This document shows positions 46,710 through 58,632 of a stretch of 64,000 bases of DNA, in pieces. Below the pieces are notes generated by a model. That model ran no database searches, was not told the origin of the DNA, and worked only from the letters and a program-made list of their open reading frames with translations. How positions within the stretch are numbered: position 1 is the stretch's first letter; every line of letters begins with the position of its first letter. The position numbers and the translations under genes were made by a program. Source of the DNA: Echinococcus granulosus. Taxonomy: Eukaryota; Platyhelminthes; Cestoda; Cyclophyllidea; Taeniidae. The stretch is taken from positions 279,367 to 343,366 of the forward strand of contig NW_020170465.1 of assembly GCF_000524195.1 (NCBI RefSeq), read 5' to 3'.

Positions 46710-49230
46710 TTGTTCTTTTATCCTGGAAAAAGCAAGAAGAGCTGGGCCGAGGCGATGGCAAATGCTGCCGATGATTAGTGGACCTCCAAGTAGAGACAAA
46801 ATGATATTTAATTTAAATGTTTAAGCCAACTCGTTAATCACAGCGGATCTCAACGCCATTTAGGTATCATGACAGCCCACCCATGCCTATGGGCCCTTCC
46901 GCATTTTAGTTTGTGTTCGTTGTTGCAATTTTGAGGGTAACTTGGTTAAAACATCCGTGGTGGCATCAACAAGTTCGATTCAAATAAAATAATCCAATTT
47001 TTATAATAATAAAATCATGCCTCAACGTCAGGGAGGAGAGGTGTTCAATGCGAACAGCGGGATTAGCATAGACTCACAACAGAAGGGTTATAGAGACCAT
47101 GAAAGGAAAGTAAAATGGATTGAGTTGTAAGCACCGCGTAAAATAACTATGTGCAAGTAGCGAATTTGATTGCCTTGTAAAAGTTGACCCATTTCCCGAG
47201 TCTCGAGAAGCTCCATGCAGGTTAAATCACAAGCAGTAGCTGAACTTGAAGGCTGTCACTTTCTCCTTGACACAGATCAACTAGATCGGTCTTTTATATC
47301 ATCGTAGCACCAAGGGCATAATGTATACTTAGGTTGTATTTTAATATGACTCCTGTGGCAATCGCTTTTAGAGTGCCACCACACTCTAACCCATCATTAA
47401 GTTGGTAGCACTAAACAAATTTAGCCTTTCCTTATTCAAGCAATCATTTAATAGGAAAATTCGAAGATGACGGATTCGTGTGGCAATCAAAAATTCAATC
47501 GAGCTATTTCAAAAGGTCAAAAATGGTGAGGTCAGCTGCTATTGAAGCGAATTTACTTTGAGTGGTAAAACTGAACAATTACTAGATTACCAATGTTACA
47601 ACCGAGTTTTTCTGAGGAAAATATGAGCTCTAGTACTTCTAGATAAAACTATGCGATAAAATTGTGCATAAGAGGGATTAGACTGTTGACATAAATGAGG
47701 ATCACAAGCATAGCATCATGACAGTAAGATATTGAGCTAGACTTACGGAGCCAGCGAATCTGAATCGGCAAATAAACTACTAAAAAATAATTCCGTTGCA
47801 CTGTCTTAGCCAAATCATTTAAAATGTGTTTTGCAGTTGGAAAGTTGTTGCCCTATCAACAAGCCGAGTATAGCATTTGAGAGACATTACATTATTTCAC
47901 TAAAACGATTTGATTTGAGGTCAAAAGCTGCATTATGGCGGATATTATGAGTCACATCAGAGTATGCTGTTATTAGTTTGCATCACCCACGTTACAAAGC
48001 GAGTATGTTGTAATGTCAGTGACTTATAGTTCTGCTCATGGTAACCAATAGCGCTTTCTAGGCCAGTTTATTTCTTAACATATCGGAGGGCAATTTGTAG
48101 TCTCTCTTCAAACTCAGGCAACATTTTTAGGTTGTTAATGCATCACTCATATTGTAAGCACAGCATAGCAAAATAATAAATAAGCACTGTGCTTTTTATA
48201 TCGACGGTTTTCTAATACTTATAGCTTCACAATTAATGATCTTCGATGAACCAATCATCATCGGATTGTTAATAGCCAATCAAAATCCCAACAAATAAGT
48301 TGTTTGTTTCTTGCATTATATGCGCGCAAATTTCCGCCTATCGTGCTATTTGGCTAAAAAGGAAACATGTTATATTTGTCCCTGTCCAAATATTCCGTTC
48401 AATCTATTGTTTTGTTTGCACGACTAACAAAATGAAGGTCAAAACCTCACCACCACGATTATGTACACAAATGCATACAGTGACGTCTGATTGCGCAGTA
48501 AAAGTATGAAGAGTTTTCAGTTTCTTAAAAATGTATCAGCGCATAAATCCGGAGTGTGGATTCACTTAACTACAGTGGAAGGATTAATATTAACTTTCTG
48601 GCACCAGAAGAGGTAGAATTTATCCCCCATTAGAAATCGATTTATATTTCATTATTATGCGCCATTGTATGTTTATTGTTTTGGCATGGTTACCATGGAA
48701 ATTATTTGTTTGATAGATGAATCGTCTTAGCTGCATGCGTACAAATTGCATCAGTTGTTTGGAAACTTAAGATATTTTTGAGGAAAATATTGCATGTTCT
48801 GCTTTCTGTCGTTAATTTTCTTGTGTGAAGCATCAAAGACCTATTTTCAATGTCATTCGTTGCCTTTGGAGAATCAGGTATAAAGTCCCACCTTCGTGCT
48901 ATGTGATCGTGGCTGTGGTTAATTAAGTGGCTGCAGTGGTCTGCATTCATCACACCAACACGATTCTACGATGGAGAAGTCTAATTCAATGATTGGATTT
49001 TATATTATGCCAACGAATAAAGTTAAAGATTTTGATGAAGTTGTACCTCTATTTTTATAGCAGATTGACTACTTACGTAGCAAAGTACAAGAATAGCAAG
49101 TTTGTCTGACGGAAGCAGTGAAATGACGCGACCTTTTCAAAACAACAAGATCTGTTCAAAACAAACGTTGGTTAAATCAAAAAATTAATGAATTTGAAAG
49201 CAAGTCTAAAGAGTTACTTCGGAGGAAGTT
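46710..49230. other. Intergenic, nothing identified
   Basis: No exon with splice context. The first exon expected for the cysteine-rich protein should lie here but is too short to find by eye. Confidence 0.35.
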
Positions 49231-49317
49231 TGGGTAGACTATATCTTGCCAAAGGAGCAGTCCATATTTTGGGTCGTAAGGTTAGTTAAGGTGGAGCAAA
49301 AATCTGGTCCATCAAAC

Positions 49318-49548
49318 TCAACACGCAGTGGCAAGTCGGCGCTTGTTTTTCCTTTTATTCTCACACACAATCCGACCACCACGGCGACGCCATGGACCAG
49401 TAGCGTTTGTTTCCGACACTTTCTGTAGGTTAGCGGCAAATAAAACTAGCTTCTGGCTAATATGTGGTATGATGCTTTTTGGACTACCCCAGACCCTACA
49501 TACATTATTTGCTGCGCAATCATTATTCTTTACTAACCTAAATGGCAA
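49318..49548 (-). CDS. Possible terminal exon, basic C-terminus
   Basis: Minus-strand frame of 76 codons containing SQKLVLFAANLQKVSETN followed by WRRRGGRIVCENKRKNKRRL and a stop. An acceptor (CGCTAACCTACAG) lies in frame before KVSETN. Overlapping frames are open on both strands, including a second minus frame with a hydrophobic VAVVVGLCV segment, so assignment is uncertain. No family recognised. Confidence 0.25.
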   Translation of the reverse strand: MPFRLVKNNDCAANNVCRVWGSPKSIIPHISQKLVLFAANLQKVSETNATGPWRRRGGRIVCENKRKNKRRLATAC

Positions 49549-50198
49549 AAAACTTATGAAAAGGTCGACACTAATAACTTTTCGTAGGGTGTTTTAAATG
49601 GGAAACAAAGACTTAAAAAGTAAGTAATTAAATAGGCAGGCGTGTATAACGATCGAACATGAATATCTGCATGGAAAATCAGCCATACCCAATTAAGACA
49701 CATAGCTACACTCCTCGGAAAAAGGAAGATTATAAAATATCCCTTGTGGCATCGAATAAATTAGCCATTCTTCCCAAAGCCCTTTTCAGAGATATGAATT
49801 TTAAATTCACACATAGTATGGCGGAAAATTTTGCATTGGATATTATACGGCAGCGAGTTCCAACCAATGAGATTCAAGAGCTCCAAATGCCATTTGAAGT
49901 AACCGTCTACGCATTTTGGTCGCGAATTTGGTAACGAAAAACATAAAAAACCTCCAAGCATGAGCTTATATTGTAATAATACTTACTAAATTTGACGTAT
50001 GACAAAATAGTGTGATCGATTGAATACAGGATCCGCATGGTTTAACAAAGGATAAAAATGAAAAAAATTGCAAACAATAAAACTGTGCACACATATTTTT
50101 TATAGCCTCTTGTTATAGTTACGCACTAGTACCTGAAACATTTTGATAAGGAAAGATACCAAGACAGCTTGCTTAATTTTGTCATCGTTGTTGAAATA

Positions 50199-52449
50199 TC
50201 ATCCTGGTTGCGTGTCGATCAGCCGGTCAGGAGGAGGTTGAATAGCATGCTCACAGGAGCCTGCAAGCCCGAAGCTACCGTAGTCCAGAGCATCTCCAAG
50301 AGTTACAGCTTTAGAAGACTCTCTCTCCTTGAAATCCAAAGGCATCAATTTTACAAAGGTAAATTCTCCCTTTTCACGCCCATTTCTGACAATCCAGAAT
50401 TACTGGAACTTCTCTTTCAATTTGCAGGCAGGAGTTAGAGACATGCGCTATGTGTGCCGCGCAACTAAGGTTGTTCAATGAGATTTAGTTAATACGTTAG
50501 TCTTATTCAAGTAATTGAAGAGATTTGAACTGTTTTACACAGCACTCTGAAGTGAAATTTTTATCTTATTCAGTCTACTGATTAGAGTAATAAGTAGCTA
50601 TTAGGGGGCTGGAAACCTTCAGCGCTACATCCTAGGCCATTATCAAGGCGAGATATTTGTACTTTATCAGCTCGTGACTTTTAAAATGGAAATGGGAAGG
50701 CTCAATTTGTCTTAAAATGCCCCCTCCCATATGAAATACCCTCATAATTAAATATCAAAAATCACCTTTGATTAAAAAAGGAGGTAAAATATTGAATAAC
50801 TCCTAAGTTGAACTTAAATAGTGATTTTCATAAACAAATGAGATACAAAATATCTCATTAATGGGCAAATTTTGGCTCTGTTACTATCTTATCTACCTAA
50901 AAAATTAAATTTTCCTTATTTTTAGTTGATTAGCAGATTCCGCATTGCAACGACAGTTTTCACTGCGAGGTCTATCTGTCGCCTTCGCACAAATCTTTGT
51001 TACAAACACTGGATTCACAAGGTTGGCAAATGACAGGCGACGGAAACACCTTTTCACACATGTGATCACATGCCGCTGTGTGTGTGTGTGTGTGTGTGCG
51101 CATTTAGGCACCTCGTGATGGCGGCGAAGTTGTAACCCCCATTTCAGCAGAATGTCGTAGTGGGACTGTGCACACAAAGGAAGGCAGTGATTAGTTTGTC
51201 TTGCCAACAACATACGGCAGTAAAATTTGCACGGATAATAAATTCATTCATTTATCTAAGAAGAAGTCAGATGATACCTTCTAAGCGACTCCGGTTCCTG
51301 CAATGTGAATTGCCCTTTGAAATGGCCCGCGTTGCTGGTAGCAAGAAGTAGTAACTACAAGGATTCTTGTTTAGGGGGCACTTATAACCCTTCTGACTTC
51401 TGAACAAGGTCAGCAATAGCTCAGATTGTAGGAGACAATCGGAACTCAGCTGCGGTGCCAGAGTTACCTCTGAAGAGGTGATCAGGGATTCGAGTCTAGA
51501 AGTAGCAGCAGCAGTACCAGCGGCAGAGCTCAATGCCACTGACGTGGAAGCAGAATAGAGGGAGAATAGATAAATTCATATTAAAATGGAATTTACGGTT
51601 TCCCCATTAAAACACTGTCAGGGTCATCGGAGGAAGGTACTTGCCCAGCATCGGTATGGAGAATGCGGTATTGCGCTAGACGCTGCAACAGCTATTACAG
51701 CCATTCAATCTGCTAGGAGGCAGAATTTGAAAATCAAGACATTTCCGTAGGTATGGAATGATGAAAAGGCCACTTCCCAACAACACGAATCGCAATTCAT
51801 TTGTAAGGTTAGTGTGAAGCGATACTATGCAAGCATTAAATCCCCCGACGGTAATTCCAGGGCCAAATCATGGCGGCCGTCAACACCCCTTGTGAAGCAA
51901 ACGTAATTTGAATTATAAAACACTTTTAAGAAAAAAATCTAAACTTTCATTCTTTAGAGCGGAAAAGTGAAGAATAATTATATAAAAGTGGAGCTAAAAG
52001 ATAAAGTTGAATGAAACGGTGGAATATGCGTATTACCTGTAGCCAAGGTGATTGGCAGTGGCATATTAAGAAGTGACAACCAACACGATTTGACAGCCTG
52101 ATTTGACAAGTTGCGCCTAACGAACCAATAAAAGAGAACCTTTTTGATGCACTGATTATCCAGTGTGATTAAATACCACTGGATCTCTCTCGCGATGTTT
52201 ACAACTAAACGCAGTCGATGTGCAATGTTGCAGCGGAGACAAATGTCTCTCACACGTCATTCTGTGCAAAACAAGTATAAAAAAATATTCATTTTTTCTG
52301 ATTTTATGTTTTGAGATGAACATACAAGTATTTTTCATGTTTACCTGTTTATGAGGCTTTTTCGGAAGTAAGCACATGCATACAATCACTTGCCACGCAG
52401 TGTCAAGGTCGATTGACATGACTGATATCCACTCCTTGAAGGTCAATCC
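50199..52449 (-). CDS. Candidate multi-exon gene, unknown product
   Basis: Several well-bordered exons lie on the minus strand. 52449-52345 (CACCTACTCAG acceptor, CAG|GTAAAC donor, 35 codons) reads GLTFKEWISVMSIDLDTAW... The next, near 52247-52210, gives RHLSPLQHCTSTAFS. About 51537-51467 (TTCCACGTCAG acceptor, GAG|GTAACT donor) reads ALSSAAGTAAATSRLESL. 51165-51112 reads SHYDILLKWGLQLRRHHE. A segment from 51075 follows a CA tract. The last exon, 50385-50199, reads GREKGEFTFVKLMPLDFKE to ...PPPDRLIDTQPG and a stop. Phases can be joined for most junctions; the exit from the 51.0 kb exon is not resolved. In one frame that exon is cysteine-rich (CEKVFPSPVICQPC..., RING- or TRAF-like spacing). 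The exons may belong to one gene or two. Confidence 0.4.
51076..51098. repeat. TG/CA microsatellite, in an exon or a 36-bp intron
   Basis: About ten TG units. On the minus strand they lie between a GAG|GTGCCT donor-like site (51111) and a CACAG acceptor-like site (51076), enclosing exactly 36 bp without a stop in the frame of the flanking exons. Confidence 0.85.
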
Positions 52450-55140
52450 CTGAGTAGGTGGATTCTGTTTAAACTACTTGATGACAAGTAAACCTTATTC
52501 AGTTAACTGTCGATGCTTATAAAGCGGGAGAATTTCGGTCAGATGAAGTTTTGATTAGGGCGGATATGTGAGGGGTTCTACGCTTCTCGTGGCAGAAAGA
52601 ACGGAGGTCTTGAAAAATACACTTCAAAAACTTCCTTTTTATGCATATCACGACAGATTGAGGCGATTCTGCGTAGAACATGGTGGAAGGAGTTGAGTGA
52701 ACTCCTCACTAATAGAGCTAACACCTGGTCGCATTTCTCGTGACCTTTGGTTGCCCTCCAAAATAACACTTTTCTACGTTATCGCCAATTTTGAGGAAAC
52801 CGAGAAGACTGTATTAACATCTTGTGAGTGAAAAATCATAAACCAGGATTTCTAAATATTCTGCCAGAGGCTCTAGTGCGCTTCGGCTCATGCACTTGTC
52901 AAAAGATGACGGATGGCAATTTTTCCTCACTTTTTACGAAACAAGATAAAACATGTGATTTAGATTTTTCACATTACAAAGAATGATAATAGGCATGACA
53001 CCTATTCTCAGGATGGATAAAAAATGCGTTTTGGATGGAATTCTAAAGCTTTGACAGAAAATCAATAAATATATGGCATTAAAAGCTCCACCATTTTGCA
53101 TAGTCTATTAGTAAGGAAATCCAAGAGTCTATTCAACTTACCGTTACTCCCAGCATAATCACTACAATTGAAAAAGGAGGAAAAGAGGAATCCTGCGCGG
53201 TAAGTTACTGGCTTGACGGCAGGAAGTTTCTGGCTGGTCATGATTGACTAACAGTGCATTCCAGAGAGAAGCTGTCACCGTGGCTTCCCGTAAGGCTATT
53301 TTGCAGGCGAGGTAACTGATGATGAATGAGCTTTAAGAGTTAACTTTTCGGAATCAAGTTTTAACCAAATAAAAGTCGCATTTTCGAAAAAAAAAGGAAA
53401 TGCTTATTCCCCCTTTCCTTGATTAACTTGATGCGACAATCCGATTGGCACATCTGTGCTGTTTTGTTGACCTGACAGTTTTGATAAATGAGTAGGCATA
53501 GTAACAGTGTCGATGACCTTCTAGGCTATAGTTGTACTTAATGTGGTGTTAATATTAAAGAAATGTCTGACCTGAGGGATAAACTCATTTGACCTTCATG
53601 ACATACCTACCAGAAGTGCGCTGGTACTGGCGGATCGAAAAAGGACAAAAGGCTGTCAGTGTAGACCGCTACGACCCATGCAAGTGTTCACATGCATGGA
53701 TGCAGTGGATGTGTCCTGCTCTCTACCAACCTCCTGTTATCTTCAACCCTCGCAATACCGTCGTCCAACCTACTGAACCTGTTAGCCTCGGTTCTAAAAC
53801 TACAAAAACTTCCTGTAAAATATGGTGGTTGAAACTTAGCAGAGGTGTGGTTACACAATATGCCTCCTAGAACCAAATGGTATAAACACTTTGACATTCA
53901 AAACGACCACCTGTTCCCGAATACAAAGAATTGTGTGCCAGCGTTAACAGATTTTCGTGCCAAAAACCTCGCACCGTGGTTGACTGAGAGATAAATAATT
54001 GGTCCACACCTATACCACCCAAAAGAGGGAGCTAAACTCGAAAACCTGTCGACACATTGGTCTTCACTTCCTTCTTCTCATGGGTGGATTTCTTGTTGGC
54101 TGACTCGTAATGAGAAGTACCTATCGTGCTGCAACGTTTGTTAAGCGAGTGTTGACATAAAATTGACTATTTCCACCTAAACAATCCATTTGATGTCCCA
54201 TCCGACCAAGGTCTTCCTACTCGATACAAATCGCTGCAACTCCAAGGGGTTCAAGGAAACTTCTTTACTTTAAAATACACAGGATCAGTGAGCGAAAAGT
54301 CCAAACCTTGTACTTACATGATAACACGAGACCCATAACCTCACATAGTGAAAATTACTCATGAGAAAACCTCACGATGTAATTCAGGGTGGGAACAAGG
54401 TGGTAAATACTGCTTCATTCTCATCCACAATACGCACAGCGCCCTGGCGACAGCTATCCACGTTAACAACCTGAATACCACTTCGTGCAGTCTCCAGGTA
54501 AAGTTCAGGAATCACAAGCACTCCTTGAAGTCGCAATAAGCCACAGCAACAGGGAAGGTTCATGATTAACGCATAAATAGGCGCGCCCGACAGACCATGT
54601 TATCAGGCGAAGGCAGAAACCAAAAAGACAGAAGAACCCTTCGTAGTCAGGCATTACGCAAAACAAGCATAAAAACCTCACGGTACTATTCAGGTTTAAC
54701 ATTCCTGGTCCCATGTATAAAGCATAAACCTGCATTATTTTATGAAGAAATGGTCAAATAATTGACACCCTTGGGAGGTCAAATAGAAGAATTGAGCGCT
54801 CAGCTGCAGTTACCAGAAGTACAAAATTAATGTTTATGCTAGTTCCAACACATACTATGCATATTTAACTTCTAGTAAACGGAAACAAAGCCACAAAAGC
54901 TGATCTCAAAAATTACAGTAAAGCACGAAGTGCAGTAAAGTACAAATCCGATTCACCTGTTGAGATCAAACAGAAAAAGGAAGAAAAAGCTATGCTTCGA
55001 GACTATAATACAACTTTCTGTTCTCCACCAGAAATAAATTTGTACAACTCGTCACATGTGCACATATAGCTAAGGAGAAAGTACAATGGACTTAATAACT
55101 GAAGCGTTTTCCTCTCCAGTCCTGCTCAAACGCGGAATGT
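52450..55140. other. Intergenic, possible decayed coding sequence
   Basis: No intact exon was supported. 53.59-54.55 kb is somewhat richer in GC, and one 93-codon frame (53589-53870 plus) is open, but without splice context or a domain; a decayed retroelement is possible but no reverse-transcriptase or integrase motif could be identified. Confidence 0.3.
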
Positions 55141-55172
55141 GAGCTAAGCTTTATCCCCTGTTTCATTATCCT

Positions 55173-58020
55173 CTAACCGGTTGACAGAGCGATAGGATTG
55201 CTGGCGACTGTGGCAGCGGTCGTAGCAACAGCACTGGTAGCAGTGACTGCGCTCTCCTCCGCTGTTTCTACCGCTTTCGGTGAAATTGGTGAGACGGAGA
55301 AGAAGAGCTTCATCGGCCTTGCGTCGCCACCAACATAGCCGTTTCGCTTCGCTCGCACCCACGATTGCGTGCAGGAGTATATACACACTAGGTCAGAGAG
55401 CGTGAATTCAGATGTGAACTGCTCTCCTTCACTGACGCCACCATTCTCAACAAAAAAGAATTCCACCGCGTGCTGAGTCGGCGAAAGGTCGAACTTGAGG
55501 CGAACCAACTTCTCCAGATGGCCCACGGTGAGGGAAGGAGGGCAGAGAAGGTAGGTAGTAGACTGGATGCCCACCGGTAGCAACGGACCGCATCGATCGC
55601 GCCACAGACTTAACTCGATGCTAACACGCTCCTCCTCTTTCTCCACGTACGCGTTAAGACTAATGTCGCCGCGCTTCTCGGGGCTTAGAAGACTGCGATC
55701 CTCCGGGAGAAGGGCTGGTGAGGTTGACGAAAAAAGGCCTGAATATTTTGTACGAGTTTAGCAGCATAGTGTATGACGTCTGCTTCATGAGTTTATAACC
55801 ATGAATTACACTAAATCGCGAGGCAATTAGATACGCTGAGTAGCAGTTAAACTGACCATAAAAAGTAAAAACCATTTGCCATATCAGAGTAGAAAAAGAA
55901 GGATGTTGTTGCCGACTTACCTCTAAGACCTTTGGTAGAAAATGCTAAGAACCAGAAGAAGCCAAACACCACATCACTTCTATATTCATATTTCAACAAT
56001 CTTTCATCAGTGACAAAGGTAGGTTTGAATCTACATGTTCTGTAACGCCTACGGGGACTGTTGAAAGGCTACATTGACAGAAGCGGCAAAGTTACTTATA
56101 GGGAACAGTATCAATTCCCATTTCGATGACAGTATGGCAAACTTTAACACTACAAAAAGAGGAAATTAGCTGCGGGTGTCTAGACCTGTAAATAATAAGG
56201 GAAAGATGAGAAGCACGACCCTGAACTAGGAAAACTACCCAACATCGGTTTCTTCAGTAATAGTCAACAGCAGAAGACCAGAACTAAATAAATAAAAAAA
56301 CGTGCGGAAGGAAACTGCTAAAGTACAACATATTGAAGAACTGACAAGTCCGTATTTTCCAAGAGGCTAATAGAAGCTCAGACAGGCGGCCAACCGAATT
56401 GAGAAGGGATATAGAACGTAGGTCCATGGAGTAAGTCCATTAAATAGCTTCGTTACTACCAACGCTGTTCAGCATACGAAATGTGCAGTGCCAACATAGT
56501 TCCCCTTTCAGTAAAGTATGGCAAAAGATTTCCCACAGTACAGTCCGCGGTTAGAATTGTCGTTGAAGTCGAGTCATATCATGGTGGTGGGAAACCATTC
56601 CAGGTCCCCCATTCCTGTTCCACGACCAATTTCTACTCGTTAGAATGATATTGTGATATTCATAGCAGAAGAATGACCATAGAGAAGGTTGAAGGCAACA
56701 CTCAAAGGAATAGGTGATTAAGCACATTTGACTATGTCAGACTTCAGTTTCTTGAGGTTCGGTTACCACACTGATGGCGCAGGGCTCTATTCACACTGTC
56801 CATACTACCCGTCTTCCAGTCCTTTGAATTTGCTTTTAACGTGAAATTACTAAAACAGTGTACAGGGCTCAAAGCAGCATTAGATTTCATTTACGAAAAA
56901 TAGAAGAGAAGGACTTTTTATGAATGATTGAAACAGCCAAATCGGGAGAAAAAAAAAACTCAACAAAACTACAGGATTTCTACTATGGATTGGATTGAAT
57001 GACTCCAAAAACGCTCGCAGCGAAGTACTAAAGGTTCTCACCCATTTACGCTGCAAGATGTTGCAAATGAAACGTCACGGCGCAAGGCTATAAATTAAAA
57101 TAATCTTCTCCCCCGAGTTACACATCCATTGTGCAATAATGTCTAGGTTTCAGTCCTGTCTCTTAAGTTGTATTTCTTTACGCTTCAAAACGAAGAACTA
57201 ACGATGGCACTAGCCTTGAAATGCACGACACTTAAGGGGATAGACCTCTTTTCTAGATTCCAAGTTCATAAAACGTGACTCCCTGTCTTGCGAGTGGTCG
57301 TAAGGCACTCAAGTAGTACTAGGGCTCATTATTCTGTGCATGAATAATAAGCCTGCTCACGTTTATGGAGGCGGGTTGTTAGGGTAAGTAATCCAAGTTA
57401 CAATATACATAAAAATGCAATTGTGGAAATACTGGATCGGAGCTTCAAAGAGCTCCAATGCATTTTAAATAACCCAAACAATTTCATAAAACTAGGGACA
57501 ATTCATTCCATGATTTAACGCATGGTTAAGATTCCCCTTGTAGTATGGGACAATCTCAAGACGTCATGTTTATCAATTTGGAGAATAAATTCAAAGCCCC
57601 TGTAGTTCTAACTCTAAAACAAACCACTCATTCAAAATTCATGACAGATTAACAAGCATCAAACGTACGAGGATTTAATATCAGTTGTAGTAAAGCAACA
57701 GGAATCGAGTGATGGAACTTACACTTATAAAAATTTCTTCTGGAAGCCATTTCGCGGTCGAATACCTCAGGAAGCAACTTGTACACTATTGCCTGCATGG
57801 CATAGTCTGATCGGATAGCGCACTGGGGACGTGTTTTGTGAAGGAGAGTATCACAAACGGGGCAAGTGTTATGGTTGTCAAGGTAGTTGATAATACAAGT
57901 TTTGCAAAAGGAATGTAAGCATTCAACGACCGTAGTGGCGTCAATGATGTAGCCTTTGCAAAGATGGCAGGTAAGTAGATGATTAAGCTCTACAACCGGA
58001 ATATGAGTCACCTTGTCCAT
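55173..58020 (-). CDS. PCGF: Polycomb group RING finger protein (BMI1/PCGF2-like)
   Basis: Nuclear partner of RING1 in Polycomb repressive complex 1, which monoubiquitinates histone H2A. Exon 1, 58020-57723, starts MDKVTHIPVVELN and holds the C3HC4 RING: CHLCKGYIIDATTVVECLHS, FCKTCI, CPVCD, then the family signature HKTRP and ...IVYKLLPEVFDREMASRRNF. It ends in phase 1 at T|GTAAGT. Exon 2, 55738-55173, opens after TATTCAG with the two missing bases, runs through an acidic linker (VEKEEERVSIEL) into the RAWUL domain (TTYLLCPPSLTVGHLEKLVR...LSDLVCIYSC) and ends in an Ala/Thr/Val-rich tail. The model gives 287 residues, within the family range, with one intron of about 2 kb. The RAWUL carries an extra acidic/Gly loop (ENGGVSEGEQ) absent from human BMI1. 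The gene is head-to-head with the membrane-protein gene at 58.6 kb. Confidence 0.92.
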
Positions 58021-58632
58021 GGTTTAAAATGATGAGGCAAGAATGAAGGCGGCATTCATTAAGAGATCTACTACACAAGGAGACACGACGATTGGTATTC
58101 CTAATGTCAAAAATCTGCTTTCGCAAAAGTGGAACTCCAAAAAATCAGATTTTTCTTACTATACACTTGAATTAAGGGTAAGAGGGATGCATGACTATAT
58201 GTACGGCCCCGGGCCCACTTAAACCACCTGTATGATATAAAGATTACTTAAACAAAAAAGAGATGCAAGGAAGTATTTTTGTAGTGTTTACTAGAAACAC
58301 TTAATTTCAAAATATTTCTATGAGTATATTATAGTTACCCAATAATTAATAATAGTTGAATAAAATTAATTTATTTTCAAAAAACGTCCAACTTTTTTGG
58401 ACAATAAAGGAGGCATTTCAATGGCATACCTAAATATAGCTATGGGTAGCTTCGTATAGCTACTTAAAAGCTAATTTCAAAGTTTACTAGGTAAGAATTG
58501 TCAATCATGGCAAAATATGCACACAATGAAATATATTTTATCTTAATATACCATAGTTCTGTGTCAATTTGAGATCGCGTACTGGACGCAACAAATGCGA
58601 GCGCATTAATCAGCCATTCAATTGATTATTGA
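58021..58632. promoter_or_regulatory. Shared intergenic region between divergent genes
   Basis: About 600 bp separate the PCGF start codon (minus) from the first coding exon of the membrane-protein gene (plus). The right half is very AT-rich (58.26-58.56 kb). A bidirectional promoter is inferred from position only; I see no clear CCAAT or GC box. An untranslated or initiator exon for the plus gene may also lie here. Confidence 0.35.

Noticed and set aside
46970..47000. tRNA-like B-box (GTTCGATTC)
   Set aside because: No A box, acceptor stem or cloverleaf upstream.
50169..50438. 89-codon plus-strand ORF
   Set aside because: Shadow of the minus-strand terminal exon at 50,385-50,199, which has better residue composition and an acceptor.
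53589..54250. Possible retroelement fragment (a PSDQGLPTR-like string near 54.2 kb)
   Set aside because: No flanking reverse-transcriptase, RNase H or integrase motif could be identified; the single string is too short.
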